A stretch of DNA of 64,000 nt from NCBI GenBank assembly GCA_008711295.1, contig VUYV01000054.1:4613117-4677116 (forward strand), given 5' to 3'. Below the pieces are notes generated by a model. The model was not told the origin of the DNA, ran no database searches, and saw only the letters and a program-made list of their open reading frames with translations. Origin of the DNA: Anarhynchus alexandrinus. Lineage: Eukaryota > Chordata > Aves > Charadriiformes > Charadriidae. Position 1 is the stretch's first letter. Each line of letters begins with the position of its first letter. A program made the position numbers and the translations under genes. Shown here piece after piece: positions 38,201-51,846 of the stretch.

Positions 38201-40759
38201 TGGTATAGCAATTTTCATCTAAAGCAGCAGCAGATCACCAAGACAAACATATTCACAGGGATTTCCTGTCAAAAGTCACTCTAATACAAACATATTTTTA
38301 CTGGGAGAAAATAAAGCTCACTAGTGACATCAGCAGAACACTATTTCCGTTCAAAATTAAAAGCGTGGCAACTTCAGTTTTAATGGAAATTAAAGTGTGC
38401 TGGCACTGTCAACTAACTGTAAAGCCATTTGAGGGTTTTGTTTAATTTTTAATTTTAAAAAAATAATACTTCAGAACAGGACACACTGTCAATACTTTCA
38501 CAGATCCAATCCCAGTTTCCATGGGCGCTAATGGAACCCTTACAGTTCTCGATTCACATGACTTAAATTTGGGTTACCACAAGAAATGGGATATGACTTC
38601 AAATCTTTAGCCTGATCTTTCAGAGAAAACTAAAAGAACATTTTTCCGTAGCTTGTAATTATTAAGTATAAAAATATCTGTTTATCCGTTTTTCTGATTA
38701 ATCTTCTAATACTAACAAAGGAACCAGTGTCCATCTTTGGAGAAGCTGCATCAGTTAAATTTGCATTTTCAGAGTAGCTGAGGCCCCCACAATTTAAATT
38801 AAGATAAACAGAGGCTCATAGGTATTTGAAACCTCGAATTCTTTGATGTTCAGACATCATAACTTGAAAATTTTCATCTTGCAAACTTTAATTTCAATAG
38901 AAGGCATAACCTAAGGAAATTCTGGGCTACCCTCTGAGGTCCCAGAAAGAGGCAGTTTTCAGTAAGAGTTGCACCGTTCTAGCGAGGCATACTTGTCCCT
39001 GCAGTACTACTGGACTCAAATTAATATTTTTTTACTGCTTACAAACTGGAACTAATACAATATTTTAAAAAGTATCTTTAGAAGATGACATTTCCTTCAA
39101 TATTTAACAGTATCTGAGACTGTTCATAAGAGACCACAGCCCAGAAGACACTTCCTACATCGCTAGGTGCCTTCTCATGGTATTGCAGACATCTAAGTAG
39201 TAGTATAATTTCTTTCATGATCTGATTAAGCTGCACAAAAAACTCCCACAGTTATGGGCTTGCTCCCCACGGTTCCTTTCAGAAGCTGTAACAGAAACTT
39301 TCCCTCCTTGATGGTGTGAAACCTATCTTTTATTTATAGCCAGTTTATGTGTGTTTGTTCATGTGACAGTCTTCTCTTACTTTAGATGTTTCTTTTCCAT
39401 TTCTTGTGTTGCATGATATGGGTAAAGAGCCTCTCTGAGTTTCACAATGTGGGAATAATACATTTTTGAAATCCTAAAGTGAATTAGGAAGTAGATTTAA
39501 AACAGTAACATAACCTTAAAATATGGAGTGTTGGGTGCCTAAATAGCTCTTTAAAACAAACCATGAGAAATTAAAATTCATCTAGTTACCAACATTCCAA
39601 ACAGCATTGACTTAATCCAATTTATTATTTCCTTGCCAGCAGCATATTTTTACTTTAATCTAACTGCCTATTGCATTTTCATTGCATATCCTTGACACTG
39701 AAGGAACAAATACTGGGTTGATATCATCAGAGCATTCAATGTCATTATCTAAGTAGAAATGACAGGCAGAACAATATATTAAAAAGAACTCATGCTTAAC
39801 TGAAGGACTCGATGAGCTCAAGGTGAACCAATCTGATGCATCATGAAAGTCTCCTTTTGGAAGCTCTTCATACATGCACAGCAGGAGAAAAAAACCCAAC
39901 ACTCTACTTGCTTGTTTACATTCAGCACTGAAAAAGAAGCACTTCAAGGATCTAAAGGCAAGACAAAGTACTGAGTTATAGAAAATAATAAATATATAAG
40001 CCTTACAGGATTTGTTAGCTCCTTTTACTCTTGAAAAGGACCATAATATGGGGGTCAATTAAGAAGTTTGTATACTTCCCTTTTTATACTTGGACTTAAT
40101 CAATCATTTTTTCCTTACCTTTTTAATTTGAAGAAATTTTATTTTGCTCATATTTTCCCTGGCCACTTTTATGCAAACGAAACGGCAAGAGGAGCAATGG
40201 CTTGCCCCTTCTGAGACTGGCAGAAGACTGAACAGGAGCAGGAGGCTATCTCACAGTCACACAAATGCATTATTAATCTTAAGAAAACTACTTCTTGGGA
40301 TGATTGCCTGATGCGCTATTTGGAAAGTCTTCAGCTCAGTAAGCTTTGCCTAGAGACTATTTTCTTACAGTGGTTTTGATATTATAAGCTTCTTTGAGTG
40401 CAAAAGATTGTTCTGTCTGCGTGGAGCCCCACTGAAGTCCCTGGGGTTCCACTTCCACATACACCCATCTACAGGCCTGGCAGTACCAGGATTTAAAGCA
40501 TTTAGCTTGCCCAGCATTTTTCTTGGTCTGACTGAGACGCGGCCAGGCCACCAATGGGCTTTACCTCCACACATCATCAGTGTCAAAACCTATGATTTAA
40601 ATCAGATATAACGGATATACTTTTGCCAGAAACACTGGAGCATATGTGCTCTGACAAGTTCTTGCTTGATTATTTTATGCATTTACGACCCATTGGGAAG
40701 CGCACTGAATATAATCTCAGCAGAGCTGGCTTAATCTACAGCCTGGCAATTACCGTTGC
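32251..40759. other. Intergenic stretch with no gene recognised
   Basis: Largely unique AT-rich DNA. A 22-base poly(A) run lies at 36473-36494, with shorter A runs nearby, but I see no processed pseudogene attached to it. Frames around 32482-32859 and 39660-40058 were examined and not accepted as genes. Confidence 0.55.
36473..36494 (+). repeat. (A)22 homopolymer
   Basis: Twenty-two consecutive A. No retrosequence was recognised upstream of it, so it is recorded only as simple repeat. Confidence 0.95.
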
Positions 40760-40880
40760 ACACTCAACACAACACTTACTACTCCTCTGCTGTGCCTCAG
40801 CTTCTCCATCTGTAGCACAAGGACAGTATGATACCAGTTTCCTCTGTGAGCCACTCTGAGACAGACTGATGAATCCCACG
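40760..40880 (+). repeat. Ancient MIR/L2-type interspersed repeat relic
   Basis: The words CTGTGCCTCAGCTTCTCCAT and CTGTAGCACAAGGACAGTAT match the widespread amniote motif (cctcagtttccccatctgtaaaatgggga) with scattered substitutions. They are followed by GAGCCACTCTGAGACAGACT, which resembles the downstream 'gctttgagatctactgatgaa' segment of the same family in sauropsids. The level of divergence suits a very old insertion. The exact family (MIR, L2 or CR1/L3-like) cannot be fixed by eye. Confidence 0.55.
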
Positions 40881-43762
40881 GTAAGAGCAGACATATTAAT
40901 TCCTTGCCGATACTAAGAACTGGGCAGTAAGGCATCACACCACACTCTTGAGGAACAGCATCCCCTGAAACCTTTTACCATCAAGTTACTTAATTTGACA
41001 GTTCTCATTCGGCCAAATGTGATTGGAATAACAGAAGCACAAAGAATATGATTTAAGCAAGCTGTTGTTTAGTAAATATTTATTAGATAACCATAGTAGC
41101 AAGCACGGTATGTCTTTGTATAATGGCTAGCAGATATTCTCAGATAACCAAATGGCTAATATATTTATCCTGAAATAGTTTCCTTATTCCAACACCTCAC
41201 AAATTGAATCCAAAACTGTGTGCAAGAATCTTATGTGTAGACATTACATGAAGTATTTTGACTCCTAAAAATAAGTAATAATATACAGATGTCTCTGACA
41301 AGACATAAACCAAGATTTAACACAAAGCCTGGGGCATATTTCACATTGGCTCTAAGTTGGTGCGTTCATGCCACACCGGTTCTGCTCTTTATCATCTTAC
41401 ATGCACAGCTTCAACCCTTTTTTGAAAAACATTCTTTCTAGAACAGGGAACGAAAACACCACATCTCCCCTCCCTCTGTCCACTCCTCAAACACACTTTG
41501 GGATTTATAAAAAAAGTAAGCTTCATGCAAAGCTTTGGCTTCATGTACAGCCTTGCTTCCAGCTGCCACTCACAAAACTCTCCTACAGGTGTGGTGTCTC
41601 TGCAGGCAAGAGGCATCAGGAATGGATTCTCATTTCTCTACAGCTGTAGTATTCAGAGACTACTAGAAGCAAGAATCCATGTTAAATTAAAACTGAGCAA
41701 GTATATGGAGAACATGATCCTTATTTTCTATCTGGCACTTTTCTAGGAAGTGTCAAAGCGGTTCAGTACAAAAGAATGCCAAATGTGCTGTTGAATACGG
41801 TCTCTCCATGCCATTACGCCTGATACATTTCAGGGCATGCTACATGATGGCTATGAAGTATCTCGATGTATATGACTCCTCACTGTCCTGGTTTGAGGTA
41901 AAACAGAACCAATTTTCTGTTCAGTACTTTTATTTTTGTTAAGCCTCTTCTAAATAGCTGAACTCTCTGAAATTAACAGCATATTTTTCAGACACTATCT
42001 GCTTCCAGAGTGATAAGACTGTATTGTTTATAATTTATGCCAAGAAATGGTATGCGGAGAGGCTCTTGCTTATACTTATGTGCAAAGACTGTATCCTTTC
42101 TAGAAGGACCAAGATGATTCTTGAGTCATTCAATTGCTATCCAGTCTTTAAGAGATTCATTCTGCTTCCGTATAATCCCTTGTGTTGTTAAGCAAAGGCT
42201 TCTGAGTCAAATCAAGATTAGAAATCACACTGGTATGTGTTACTTTTAATTATTATTTAATCTTACCTGAGAATTCCCTACAGCTCTCAACTGTGCTGAT
42301 TGTGGGCTTGTTCAATAATCCAGATTACTGAAACAATAAAAAGTAAGCTTTTGGGGAGGGTTATTTTAAACATACTTTTCAACATAGATCTCAAATATTT
42401 TTATTATCAGAAGTGTTTTCATTTTCATTAACATACATTTTGATGGATTACATCAAAGAAACTAAGAGATTAGAAGAAACATTTTCATTATTACAGCCAT
42501 CATCATATTGCATGAAAATATGGAAATGAAACTATAAAGCTTTCAATACATAAGACAGTCCTTAAGTGTCGGAAGTTACTTACCTTGCTAAAAGTTCACT
42601 CCTCATCTGCATGCTGTAAGTTTCTCTTTCTTCTGAAGCCTCTGATACAGGTATCAGAGATAGGATATTAGAACAAAAGCAGCACTAGTGTAACATTATA
42701 GATTTCACACTGATGGAGAACTAATTATTCAGGTGAGAGAGACTTGCGTTTAGTAACTGCCTACACACAGTATTTTGGATATGTAGTGCAAGTCAAAAGT
42801 TCATAAAATGCTTGCTAATACCAAATATCCCCAAATCAAGAACTATAATAGACCACAATTATCTCATTTAGATTGTTTTGTTTTGAATAAGTCTTAGATA
42901 CATGTTTTTACTCATTAAATAGCATACTGCTGTTTCAACACTGGGAACTCAGAATTTGCATATGCTTTCCCCAGTTCTATCACATAACACAACTGAGCTA
43001 TTCACAATAACATTAATTTTTCTCTAATCCACTGCTTTAGGATTGCTCCTGTGTGAGGCAATGACCCCCTCCTCTCATGCTTGCTCACTCTATTTCCATA
43101 CAGCTTCACCTTAAGAATGAGCTGCTTTCTATATTCCAGACAGTCATCCTAAAACATTACAGAAGTTCTGCACAGTCAGGTAGTGAGCAACACAAGCCAC
43201 AGTCTACCCTTGCCTGTAATGCACATCTTCAACAAGCTATGAATTATTTAAATGTTATATTATTTGACCTTAAAACAGTTCAGCTCCTTATCCCTTTTCC
43301 ATAACGAAAGTAACACATTTTCCTACCTGAAAAGAAAATGAAAGATGTATTAACACTTCACTGCTGGCTGTATTCTTGTACAAGATCTCTCTTTAGCTTG
43401 GACTCATTTTGTGTTTTGCTACACATATAGCAAAGGCTAGTTTTGCACAGCAGCAATTAACAGTCTCTTGTACCAGTTCTAGGAGACAGGCAGAAGGTTT
43501 TACTTTAGATCTGCATTTTGTCCGTAAGTACCAGATTGAACTAAAAATGGGGAACTGAAAGAGGGAAATACCAGTGCAAAGATAAATATTACCTATGTAA
43601 GGATGTATGCTTCAGTAATAATGCTCAATTTAAGAAAAACTAATAAAAATATTACTTACAAGTCAGAAGCATGGATTCAATCTTATGTATTCAATTTACT
43701 TGCTGTTATAAAAAACACATCTCCCCACTGTTCAATCAAGGAATATGGTTCATGCCAAAACA

Positions 43763-43800
43763 ATATCATCTGCTTACATCTGGATATCATCTGCTTACAT
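43763..43800. repeat. Two-copy direct repeat, 17 bases, period 21
   Basis: The 17-mer ATATCATCTGCTTACAT occurs at 43763-43779 and again, identically, at 43784-43800, separated by CTGG. Confidence 0.97.
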
Positions 43801-44290
43801 TTTTGTTACCTAACATTCCCATTTACAAAACCTAAGCTTAATACAAAAAAGGGAAAAGATCATCTCCTCTTTTCAGCTTGCTTATTTCATGCATCTGTGG
43901 TTTGGTTTCTCCATTTCTCCCACAGATACGAAGCCCCCTCTCCCCCCACTGCGATTCCTTCACATGCAAAAATGAAAACAAAAAAAAACAAAAAACAAAC
44001 CACAAACCAAAGATGAAGTTACAAAACCAAGGCAGAAATTAATACTTCTTACAGTTTCAAAAGGAACGTTCAGTTGATGGACTCACTAGCATATGCACCT
44101 GATGAAAGACAGCAGGAAGTATACCCACAATGAAAATCATTCCAGTTGGGAAGCAAGGAAGAGATTAGGTGACTTTCCCTTGCCTGTCTTCCCACTCTGT
44201 GGATTGGAGGCCCTCTCCTGTAAGCAGCAGCCCGAGACAAGAACATAACGAAAGAGGCCAAAGGAGTCCTTGACGTGTTCCTTCATTTGA

Positions 44291-44316
44291 AAATAAATAC
44301 ATAAATAAATAAAAAA
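44291..44316. repeat. (AAAT)n-like simple repeat
   Basis: An imperfect run of AAATA/AAAT units ending in a short A run. Confidence 0.85.
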
Positions 44317-47300
44317 ATGCTTCAAAGAACTCTCACTCCACCACTTTTAATAGACACTGCAGAAAGATGCTATAGCCCTTAAGGATTTAAAGGCAGAAAG
44401 TATATGAGAGACAGAAGTCACAGATAAACGATGGAGCTAACAGAGGAGAGCACCAGGCTTGGAATCACTAGATTGTTGTAGACAGACATGCAGTTAAATC
44501 AGGGAAGAAAAAGTCTTTTCCAAGAAGAGGTGTCTGAACCAAGAAGCACTTGACTCCGTGCCTCTCAACTTGCAGTCTCAGGCTCCTGCCTGAGAGCATG
44601 GAGTCAGCATTTGAGTCAATAAAACATTTCAGAAAAAAATCCGTTTGCCAGAAATTGATGAGCAACAAAAAGAGCTTTGAAAAGGAACAAAAAAAGGAAA
44701 ATAGCAATCACCAGCTAATTAATTCTGTGTTTCTTTTTACACTAGCGAGCACAAAGCATTTCTTCAAACCCAGTAATCTGGAAATAAGAAAAAGGGGGCT
44801 ACAAAAATCTGCATTATTCTTTCTCTCTTTGTAAATACATTTGAAATTAATTATTCTATTAAGGAGGAAAAAAGAAAAAAAAAGGAGTCCAAGACTCACA
44901 ATCTGACAAGCATTTCACAACCTCACCCCACAGCATTTCCCACTGAGGGCTGTATGATCCTGTTCAGAATTAAAAAGGCACAGAAAGAAGAGAAGCAACA
45001 CCAAACAAAAAGCTAATGCAGTACAAGGCTTTGCATGCTGTTCATTTGTTCTTCATTTTCAGTTTATCTTCCATGTAGTGGCTCCTTAAGAACCAATCTG
45101 CCTGATGACTGCTTTCAGTAAGTTTAAATTTATCGCATCTCTAAGTATACAGACAACAGAAAAAAATCTGATAAACTACCACGGAGAGAAAAAACACATC
45201 ATTTAACAGAATGATCTCTGAAACCAAACATAAATCTCTTCAGTGAACTGTATTTTCCTGGTAGTTTTTGGATTTCTTTTGTACCAACAGACAACGGTAT
45301 ATTTACCTGCTACATTTCAGAAGTTCATTGAAAAAAAAAAGCCACTAAAATTCCAGCTGATCTCAGCATCATTCTGAAAGACAGGCAAATATCATGTCGC
45401 AAAACCCGGTTGCAGTATCAATTTTTTAATGAGAAATTAAAACTTCAGACACAGGCCATCTTTTAAATCATTTATTTCAGTAGGAAAGATTTTTGAAACC
45501 TGTACTTAAATTCATTTAAACTAGCTTATGCAAACACACAATTTTCACACGCACACACAGAATAAAGTATTAAAAAAGTTGAAGAAAAAGGCTAGAGGAC
45601 AGCCAAACTGCACATCCCTCAATGAGATCATAGTGCAATCCCTCCATCCCTATAAGACCTCACGCCAGCAGGGAATATTAGAAATGGCTTGTGTTTACTG
45701 CATGACAACCTTGATCCCCCTTCCAGTGATGGTTGGTCCTTACAGGATTATTACAAAACACATATATGATTTCCTGGTGCTTTTCACACTTCAGTACAGT
45801 AGTATTTGAATGGATATGCTCCTGTACACAAGGAGCTAGAAATGCCTGTAAACAAGGCACCCTGGAACCCTTTATTTCAACACTTAATTTCTACTGCTTT
45901 TCAGTTTCATCTGTGAACAGCTTTGGAATGGTAAGAAATACCTTCAGGAAACACAATGTGAAGGCCAGAACCTACCCAAACAAAGAGAAATAATATGCTA
46001 ATCAAACACACAAGGGAAACAGAACATTTACGATGCTTTTCGTTGTTCAAGAGCAAGATCAGGCTAACAGCCATAACCATGCCATGATCTGCAGGAACTT
46101 GCATTTCATTACATTTCATACACCTTTTTTCTTAGCAACGTAACTTCAAGAAAACTTAGCTCTGTTCTGCAACAGGCCTGGCTAAACTAAGCAATTTGTT
46201 TTTTCTCCTTTGACCTAACCCTTCTATTGTCTTTGAATATTCATAGAAAGCAAAAGATTAATTTGCAAATTATCCTTCCCTTTCCAACATCTGAATTTAT
46301 AAACACTATAGTAAAACTGCTATGTTTTTATAAGGATGTGTTCCAGGAAAACAAATATTTAATTGCTTAAGAACAATACATTCTTTCTTTCATTTCCCCT
46401 TCCAAAGCTTATAAAGTCTTGCTACTAAAACAATCTCTAGCAGTTGTTTCAGTGAGGGATAGTACTCTCTACATAGTGTTGGCAGTAGAAATACAACATA
46501 CAAAACTGAGCTTATGAGATATTAAGAAAGAATAAGATTTATCCAAGCCTCCTCTTTCCCCAAACGGTTTTTTCCTGTAGTATTTATTTTACATTAATTA
46601 AAAGCTTGTAAGAAGTAAATCTTCTTGTAAGAATGTTCTTCAATATTTAAATCAAAATGGGAGAGAGGAAAGCAAGCTCCTTTTAATAATGTGAGCTCTT
46701 AAGTTCATGTGGTTTGGACCATGACTTGAACTACCCTTTTCAATTCCCCGCCGCCCCCTCTCTAAATCTACTTAGAGACATACCAAAATAAAAATAAATG
46801 CATTTTGAAGAAGTCTGAGCTACTTCTGACCAAAGCTGAACAAGCCCAAGCTACCAAATACCTCTGCATTTTTCCTAAAAAGAGGCTATCCAAATACAGA
46901 AAAAAAAAATACTAAAGCAACTCAAACCACAACTATTTTACACTGACCGAAACAACTAACTTCTGCAGAAATGCAGTGACTATAAGGAATGTCAGCCCTT
47001 GGTACATCAAGGGCACAGTTTGCAAATCTGCCATTGTGGTACTCTCAGCACTGAAATAAAGGAATTGGTCTTCAAGTTAATAATAAGGCACTGACAAAAG
47101 TCCTCCTTAAAACCAAGCACTCACCCTCTTGATGCATTACAAATTAGAATGATGGTTTTAAGAAAAGCATAACCCCTACAAACCAATTCAATGTCCACTC
47201 GTACAGATTGTTTTACGACAACTCTCCCAAGCCAAATCACCTTATGCACAAACCACTTTTAGAGGAAATTAAAGAAAAAGGGCAATACTTAAATAATAAC

Positions 47301-50300
47301 AGAACTTTTAAAACGTGTCCTTGTAGGGAGAATAAGTAATTAACAGATGTGATTTAGTACCAGCCCTGGTGTCTTGATGCTTGCAACAGGCAGCATACTA
47401 CAGCCAGCCATGGAAAAGATTGGAACTACTAATGCTGGTGAGTTAGCATACCAAAACAATGGGCCAAAGAATGAAGAAAAATGCCACTGACAGAGCCAGA
47501 AGAAACAATATTCCATGATTTATCTTATCTTGATTTGGACAAGATTTGCTACAGTTAACAAAACCCACAAGATCAATTTGCCTTTTATCAAAAGGGACCT
47601 CACCTTCTCGAGTGCCTCTGCAGCACAAAAAAAAAGCAATATTTCTGCTGGAAAGGAAAGTACTTCCTTTTAACATTTCTTATGTCTGATACTAATAGAG
47701 GAGGACTGTTGTTGAAAATGTATAAATGCACATAGAGGTGGCTGATGTTGCAAGAAAAATTAGATTAGATGAATTTACTTCTAGTGAGGAAAAGATAACT
47801 AATAAAATCCTGCTGTGTTTTTTTTTTATGCTTTCTTTTGCTCCCAATATGTTTTCAAATATGCACACTTCTATAAACGCTTTTCTTGGTAAAGGTTCAA
47901 GCGCTCTACAGTTGTGTTTTGAGGAGGAAAGTTAATCAGCTGACTCCCCAAAAGAGACAGATTCCTCAAGCAGGAGGCTAAAACATCTGTGTAACTAGGA
48001 GGCTGCTTAATATGCCAGCTGCAGAGTTGACAAATAACGTCTGCCACTACAGTGTTTTCCTTTTCAGATCTTTAAGTAGGATATGATTTTTCCACAGTAA
48101 TTTAAAAGAGCTAACAGAAACACACTTTTAAAGTTGGGTGCTAAAGCGCATTCATTAAGCATTTATGTGTCTTCCTTTAGTCTTGGTAGTTTTAATGCCT
48201 ATAACTTGCACCTAAATACTTAATGAATAATAATAGCCTGAGTAATATTCCTCTGGCGTAAAATGCCTGCAAAATGAAATACTTGTCTGTGTTGAGCTAT
48301 GCTTCCTTGAAAAATTATCAGAATTTTTCAAAAATAAATCTGATTTGCTTTCTAAGAACACTGGAATAGAAGTCAGGTTTGAAAAACCTAGCCAAAAGCA
48401 GTACCAATTAAGTTAGAAAGAAAAAAGTTAGCTGTAAGTATTCAACAACCAGTGCAATGTTAGGTATTTCTAATGCACTGCTCCAATTTCATAAACCAGA
48501 CATTTCCTGGTGTTCAATCTTTACATGACTGTTAGTTTAGTTAACAAAGTGGTTATCAGTCAGCAGGTAATTAATATTTACATGCAAGGTCTTGCAATGA
48601 AGATCTACTCTGAATACTTTTTGCTCATATGCCTCCAAAACATAGTACTCTAAGGGGCATCTTTACTTTCAAAATCAAAACATTAAGAAATAAAGTGACA
48701 AATATTAGCTGAAGTATTTCAGCAGTTACTAACAAGATAAAGAATTAGAGCAATACATTAAAAATAAAATCAAAGAGAAATTGCCAACTATATGAAGTAG
48801 TCTGGATGACAGTCTTACCTGAATACCACGAGCTCGTTGCTCTCCTTGTTATCTCAGCACTGGTTTTAATTATTTATTTTTGTTTTAACCCCCTATTTAA
48901 AAAAGAGCATTACTACATCCTTTACAGTGTATTTGACTTGTCTGAGTCTTTCCAAAGCTTAGCTGAGGCAGCTTTCCCTCAGGGAACAAAACCACCTTCT
49001 CTTTCTGAGCACCATTTATCTCAAAATATGTAACATTTCAGTATTTCTGTGTTGCCCTGTAGGACTACGTGGCTAAATAGGAGCTAAACAATAGAAGAGT
49101 ACTGAACTACTCATTGTAACAAGTGCCAATAATGTTTTCCGTGTTGTCATTAACCACTCCAGTTATTCTGGTGACACATTTTAAGAAACTCCTCCCACAA
49201 TATTCAATCTCTCCCCCAAAACCCAGCATATCTGAGGGTAGAAAAACAAGGAAGAGTAGGAGGCCTAAGAACAATGAAAGCTGGTAAACAACAACAATTC
49301 ACTAAATGATAATTTGTGAGTGGTTTTCCCCACCATCTTCCCACAATAAAAACCTAACTCAAAACAACTGGAAAAATACAAAAAACCCCAATAATAAATG
49401 ACACCTTCTGACCTGGCTCTGTCTTTAGCAAAGCTGTGTGATGTCAGGCTGTGGTTCACAGTTGCATGTTTCCTTTCACTAACAGAAGAACAGATACAGT
49501 TGTGCTGCAATGAACCTATAATAGCTTATTTAAAAATCCAAAATCCACAGGCTGTTATTCACAATGCTTAAAAAAGTACACACATTGTTAAAAAACACTT
49601 AGTCATTGAGAAGAAAGACACATTAAGTAGTTTTTAAAATGACAAAAAAACCCAAAACTAAAGTTGTGCAAAGTCTACTACAGTAACACTGCTGGCTATG
49701 AAGATGTCGTCTTTAGTATATACCCAACATGGGTAAACTTGGGAGATGTGTGAATTGCAGAAGGATTCAGCACAAGCAACCCCTTCCCAAAATACATGAC
49801 TTCAGGATCAGAACAGACTATTCCTTCCCCATCAAAACAACAAAAAAATTTGCAAAGGGACACAAATTCCCATGGTGCTTGTGGTGTAATTCTGACAGTA
49901 GCATCCTTCTACTGTTTTCTTTCTACCAAAAGCCAATTCACAAGAACAATTCTTGGAAACATAAACCAGACTATTACCTTTTACATCACCGAGTGGTTGG
50001 GATTTTTGTGTTTTGTTTTTTTTTACTGTGAGATTGGATTATCCTTCTTTTTTGCCCCCCAGAAATCAGAGATTAATCACTCCCATTAAGAGATCACTTT
50101 GACTCTGGAAAAAAAAAACCAAAAAGTGAATTTATAGGCTTCTACTCAGATGCAATAAACAAACTGTACATTTTCAAAATAATAACTACTAGTAGAAACC
50201 TTTATTGGATAGTCAGAGAACTCTGCCACAGACTGGTAGGTAGCTTGTTTCTTTTTAAAAAGGAGTATTCATGGTGGAATCTGCAAGCGTATTTACGGCC

Positions 50301-51600
50301 ACTAAACCACAATGTCAATGAAACAGTTACTACTTTTTCACAGACTTCAAAGTTCTGATATCGGAGTCATATTTTGGACAATGTTTCCTTGCTTTACAGA
50401 TCATCTTTTTGAAGATTAAAGAAAGACTAATCATCCAGGAAACTATATCTAGGTGACATCAAGGAAAGCCAAATAAAGCAAGAATCAAAGTCTTAAGCAT
50501 AAAACACACATATAAAGCATGGCTCCCTTTTTACAACCATAATATTCTTCTCTGTGAGTAATTTCAGTGACCAAGAATTATTCCTGTCAAGGACGGAATT
50601 TTGATAGTCCCACACCTTTTCTCTCCTTAGGTGTATCCTACCTTCTAACAAATTAATTATTTGCCTGAAGATCAAAAGAGCTTCTGTATGTAAAGTCTGC
50701 TTTAGGCCATGTTATCAATACCACACATTGTCAACTATTTTGACCAAGACAGATACTAAAATCAATTATTGCCAAATGAGAACATGAAAGCTTGAAATTG
50801 TGCCTCTATCTTTTTATAACGTAGAACTTTTAAGTGGCATTATGAAACACCATACACCGACAGTGGTCCCTAACTGATAATTAACAGATACCCGGAGAAG
50901 TAAAATGTCTCCATGAACTATACCCAGGTGTTGGGTTTTTTTTGTCATTCAACCTTCGTATGTAGGAGAGTGACAGGTGTAGAAACAAATGGGAAGAAAA
51001 CACTCAGTTCTGACCCAACAGTGCTTTCAGTTTTCTCTTCCACGCACATACCCCGACCACCCAAAACACGTGAACTATGTTTTTAACCAGGAATTGGGGA
51101 ACTAAGTACCAAAAAAAATTTTGGTGTGTAAGTGCTCAGCCTTTGTGCCACTCATAGGGAATATGGCTCCCATACAGTACTAAGGTTTGCAAACTTACTG
51201 CTATTTTAAACTTGCAGTTGTTACATTTCTTGTACTTCTAGGTCTGAGAGAAATAACAATGCCCCAGGCTAAGTGTGCCTGGGACAGGCTCCCATCGAGA
51301 ACTCCTGGTATAGTCTAAACAACATCTCTAGAATGTGAAGTACCTCTTTTACCCGGTTCATACATAGCTTTTGATACAACTCTTAAATACCAGTCTACTT
51401 GTTTTCTTAAGAATGCCTAAAAAGGTGAGTTATTTTCAAAATTAGTATAAAGTTAAAAGAAACTCAAACTAGCTACAATCTATTTAACTCAAGCACAGCA
51501 CCGCCAGAAGTTTCACACACACTATTTGGTGTTTCATGTTGTTTTTCCTTTCACTCTTTAAGGCAGTGGTTTCCACAGGTCAGTTCAGAGAATATAACGA

Positions 51601-51816
51601 AGCATGGTCCATGGCAATTCATGTTGCAACTCCATTTTTAATTTGGGGGACTCTTCTCCCCAACCATTAGTGATTTTGTTCAGGGCTCCAGAGTTCAGAG
51701 ATCGAGTTGACAGGCTCTGTTCTGGCACAGAATACAGCTGGCACATTTTTCATCAGGACCTCGTTCTCAATTACGAGATGGTTCAAATTGTTCTTTTTTT
51801 GTTTTGAAATAGCCTA
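51601..51816 (-). other. RALGPS2: Proximal 3' UTR of RALGPS2
   Basis: Sequence directly after the TAA stop in the same exon. A possible poly(A) signal ATTAAA is at 51642-51637 on the minus strand. The first AATAAA that I noticed is much farther, at 50206-50201. The real end of the transcript cannot be decided from sequence. Confidence 0.5.
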
Positions 51817-51846
51817 TTATTCAAAGGTCATCAAGTTGGCAGGAAC
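51817..51846 (-). CDS. RALGPS2: RALGPS2 terminal coding exon
   Basis: Only nine residues and the stop are coded here: acceptor TTTTCAG|GTTCCT, then VPANLMTFE and TAA at 51819-51817. The tail matches the remembered family ending (VPTNLMTFE) with one change. The same exon continues as 3' UTR. Confidence 0.94.
   Translation of the reverse strand, partial: VPANLMTFE

Larger units (their letters stand above)
40881..51600. other. Intergenic and possible distal RALGPS2 3' UTR; no gene recognised
   Basis: AT-rich DNA. It contains a 21-base-period tandem duplication at 43763-43800 and (AAAT)-like repeats at 44291-44316. If RALGPS2 has a long 3' UTR, its right part would be transcribed on the minus strand. 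The nearest AATAAA on that strand that I noticed downstream of the stop is at 50206-50201. Confidence 0.5.

Noticed and set aside
39660..40058. 132-codon minus-strand frame
   Set aside because: No recognisable domain, AT-rich codon use and no splice or conservation evidence by eye.
48806..49033. 75-codon hydrophobic plus-strand frame
   Set aside because: A single hydrophobic patch from AT-rich sequence; no family, splice or neighbour evidence.
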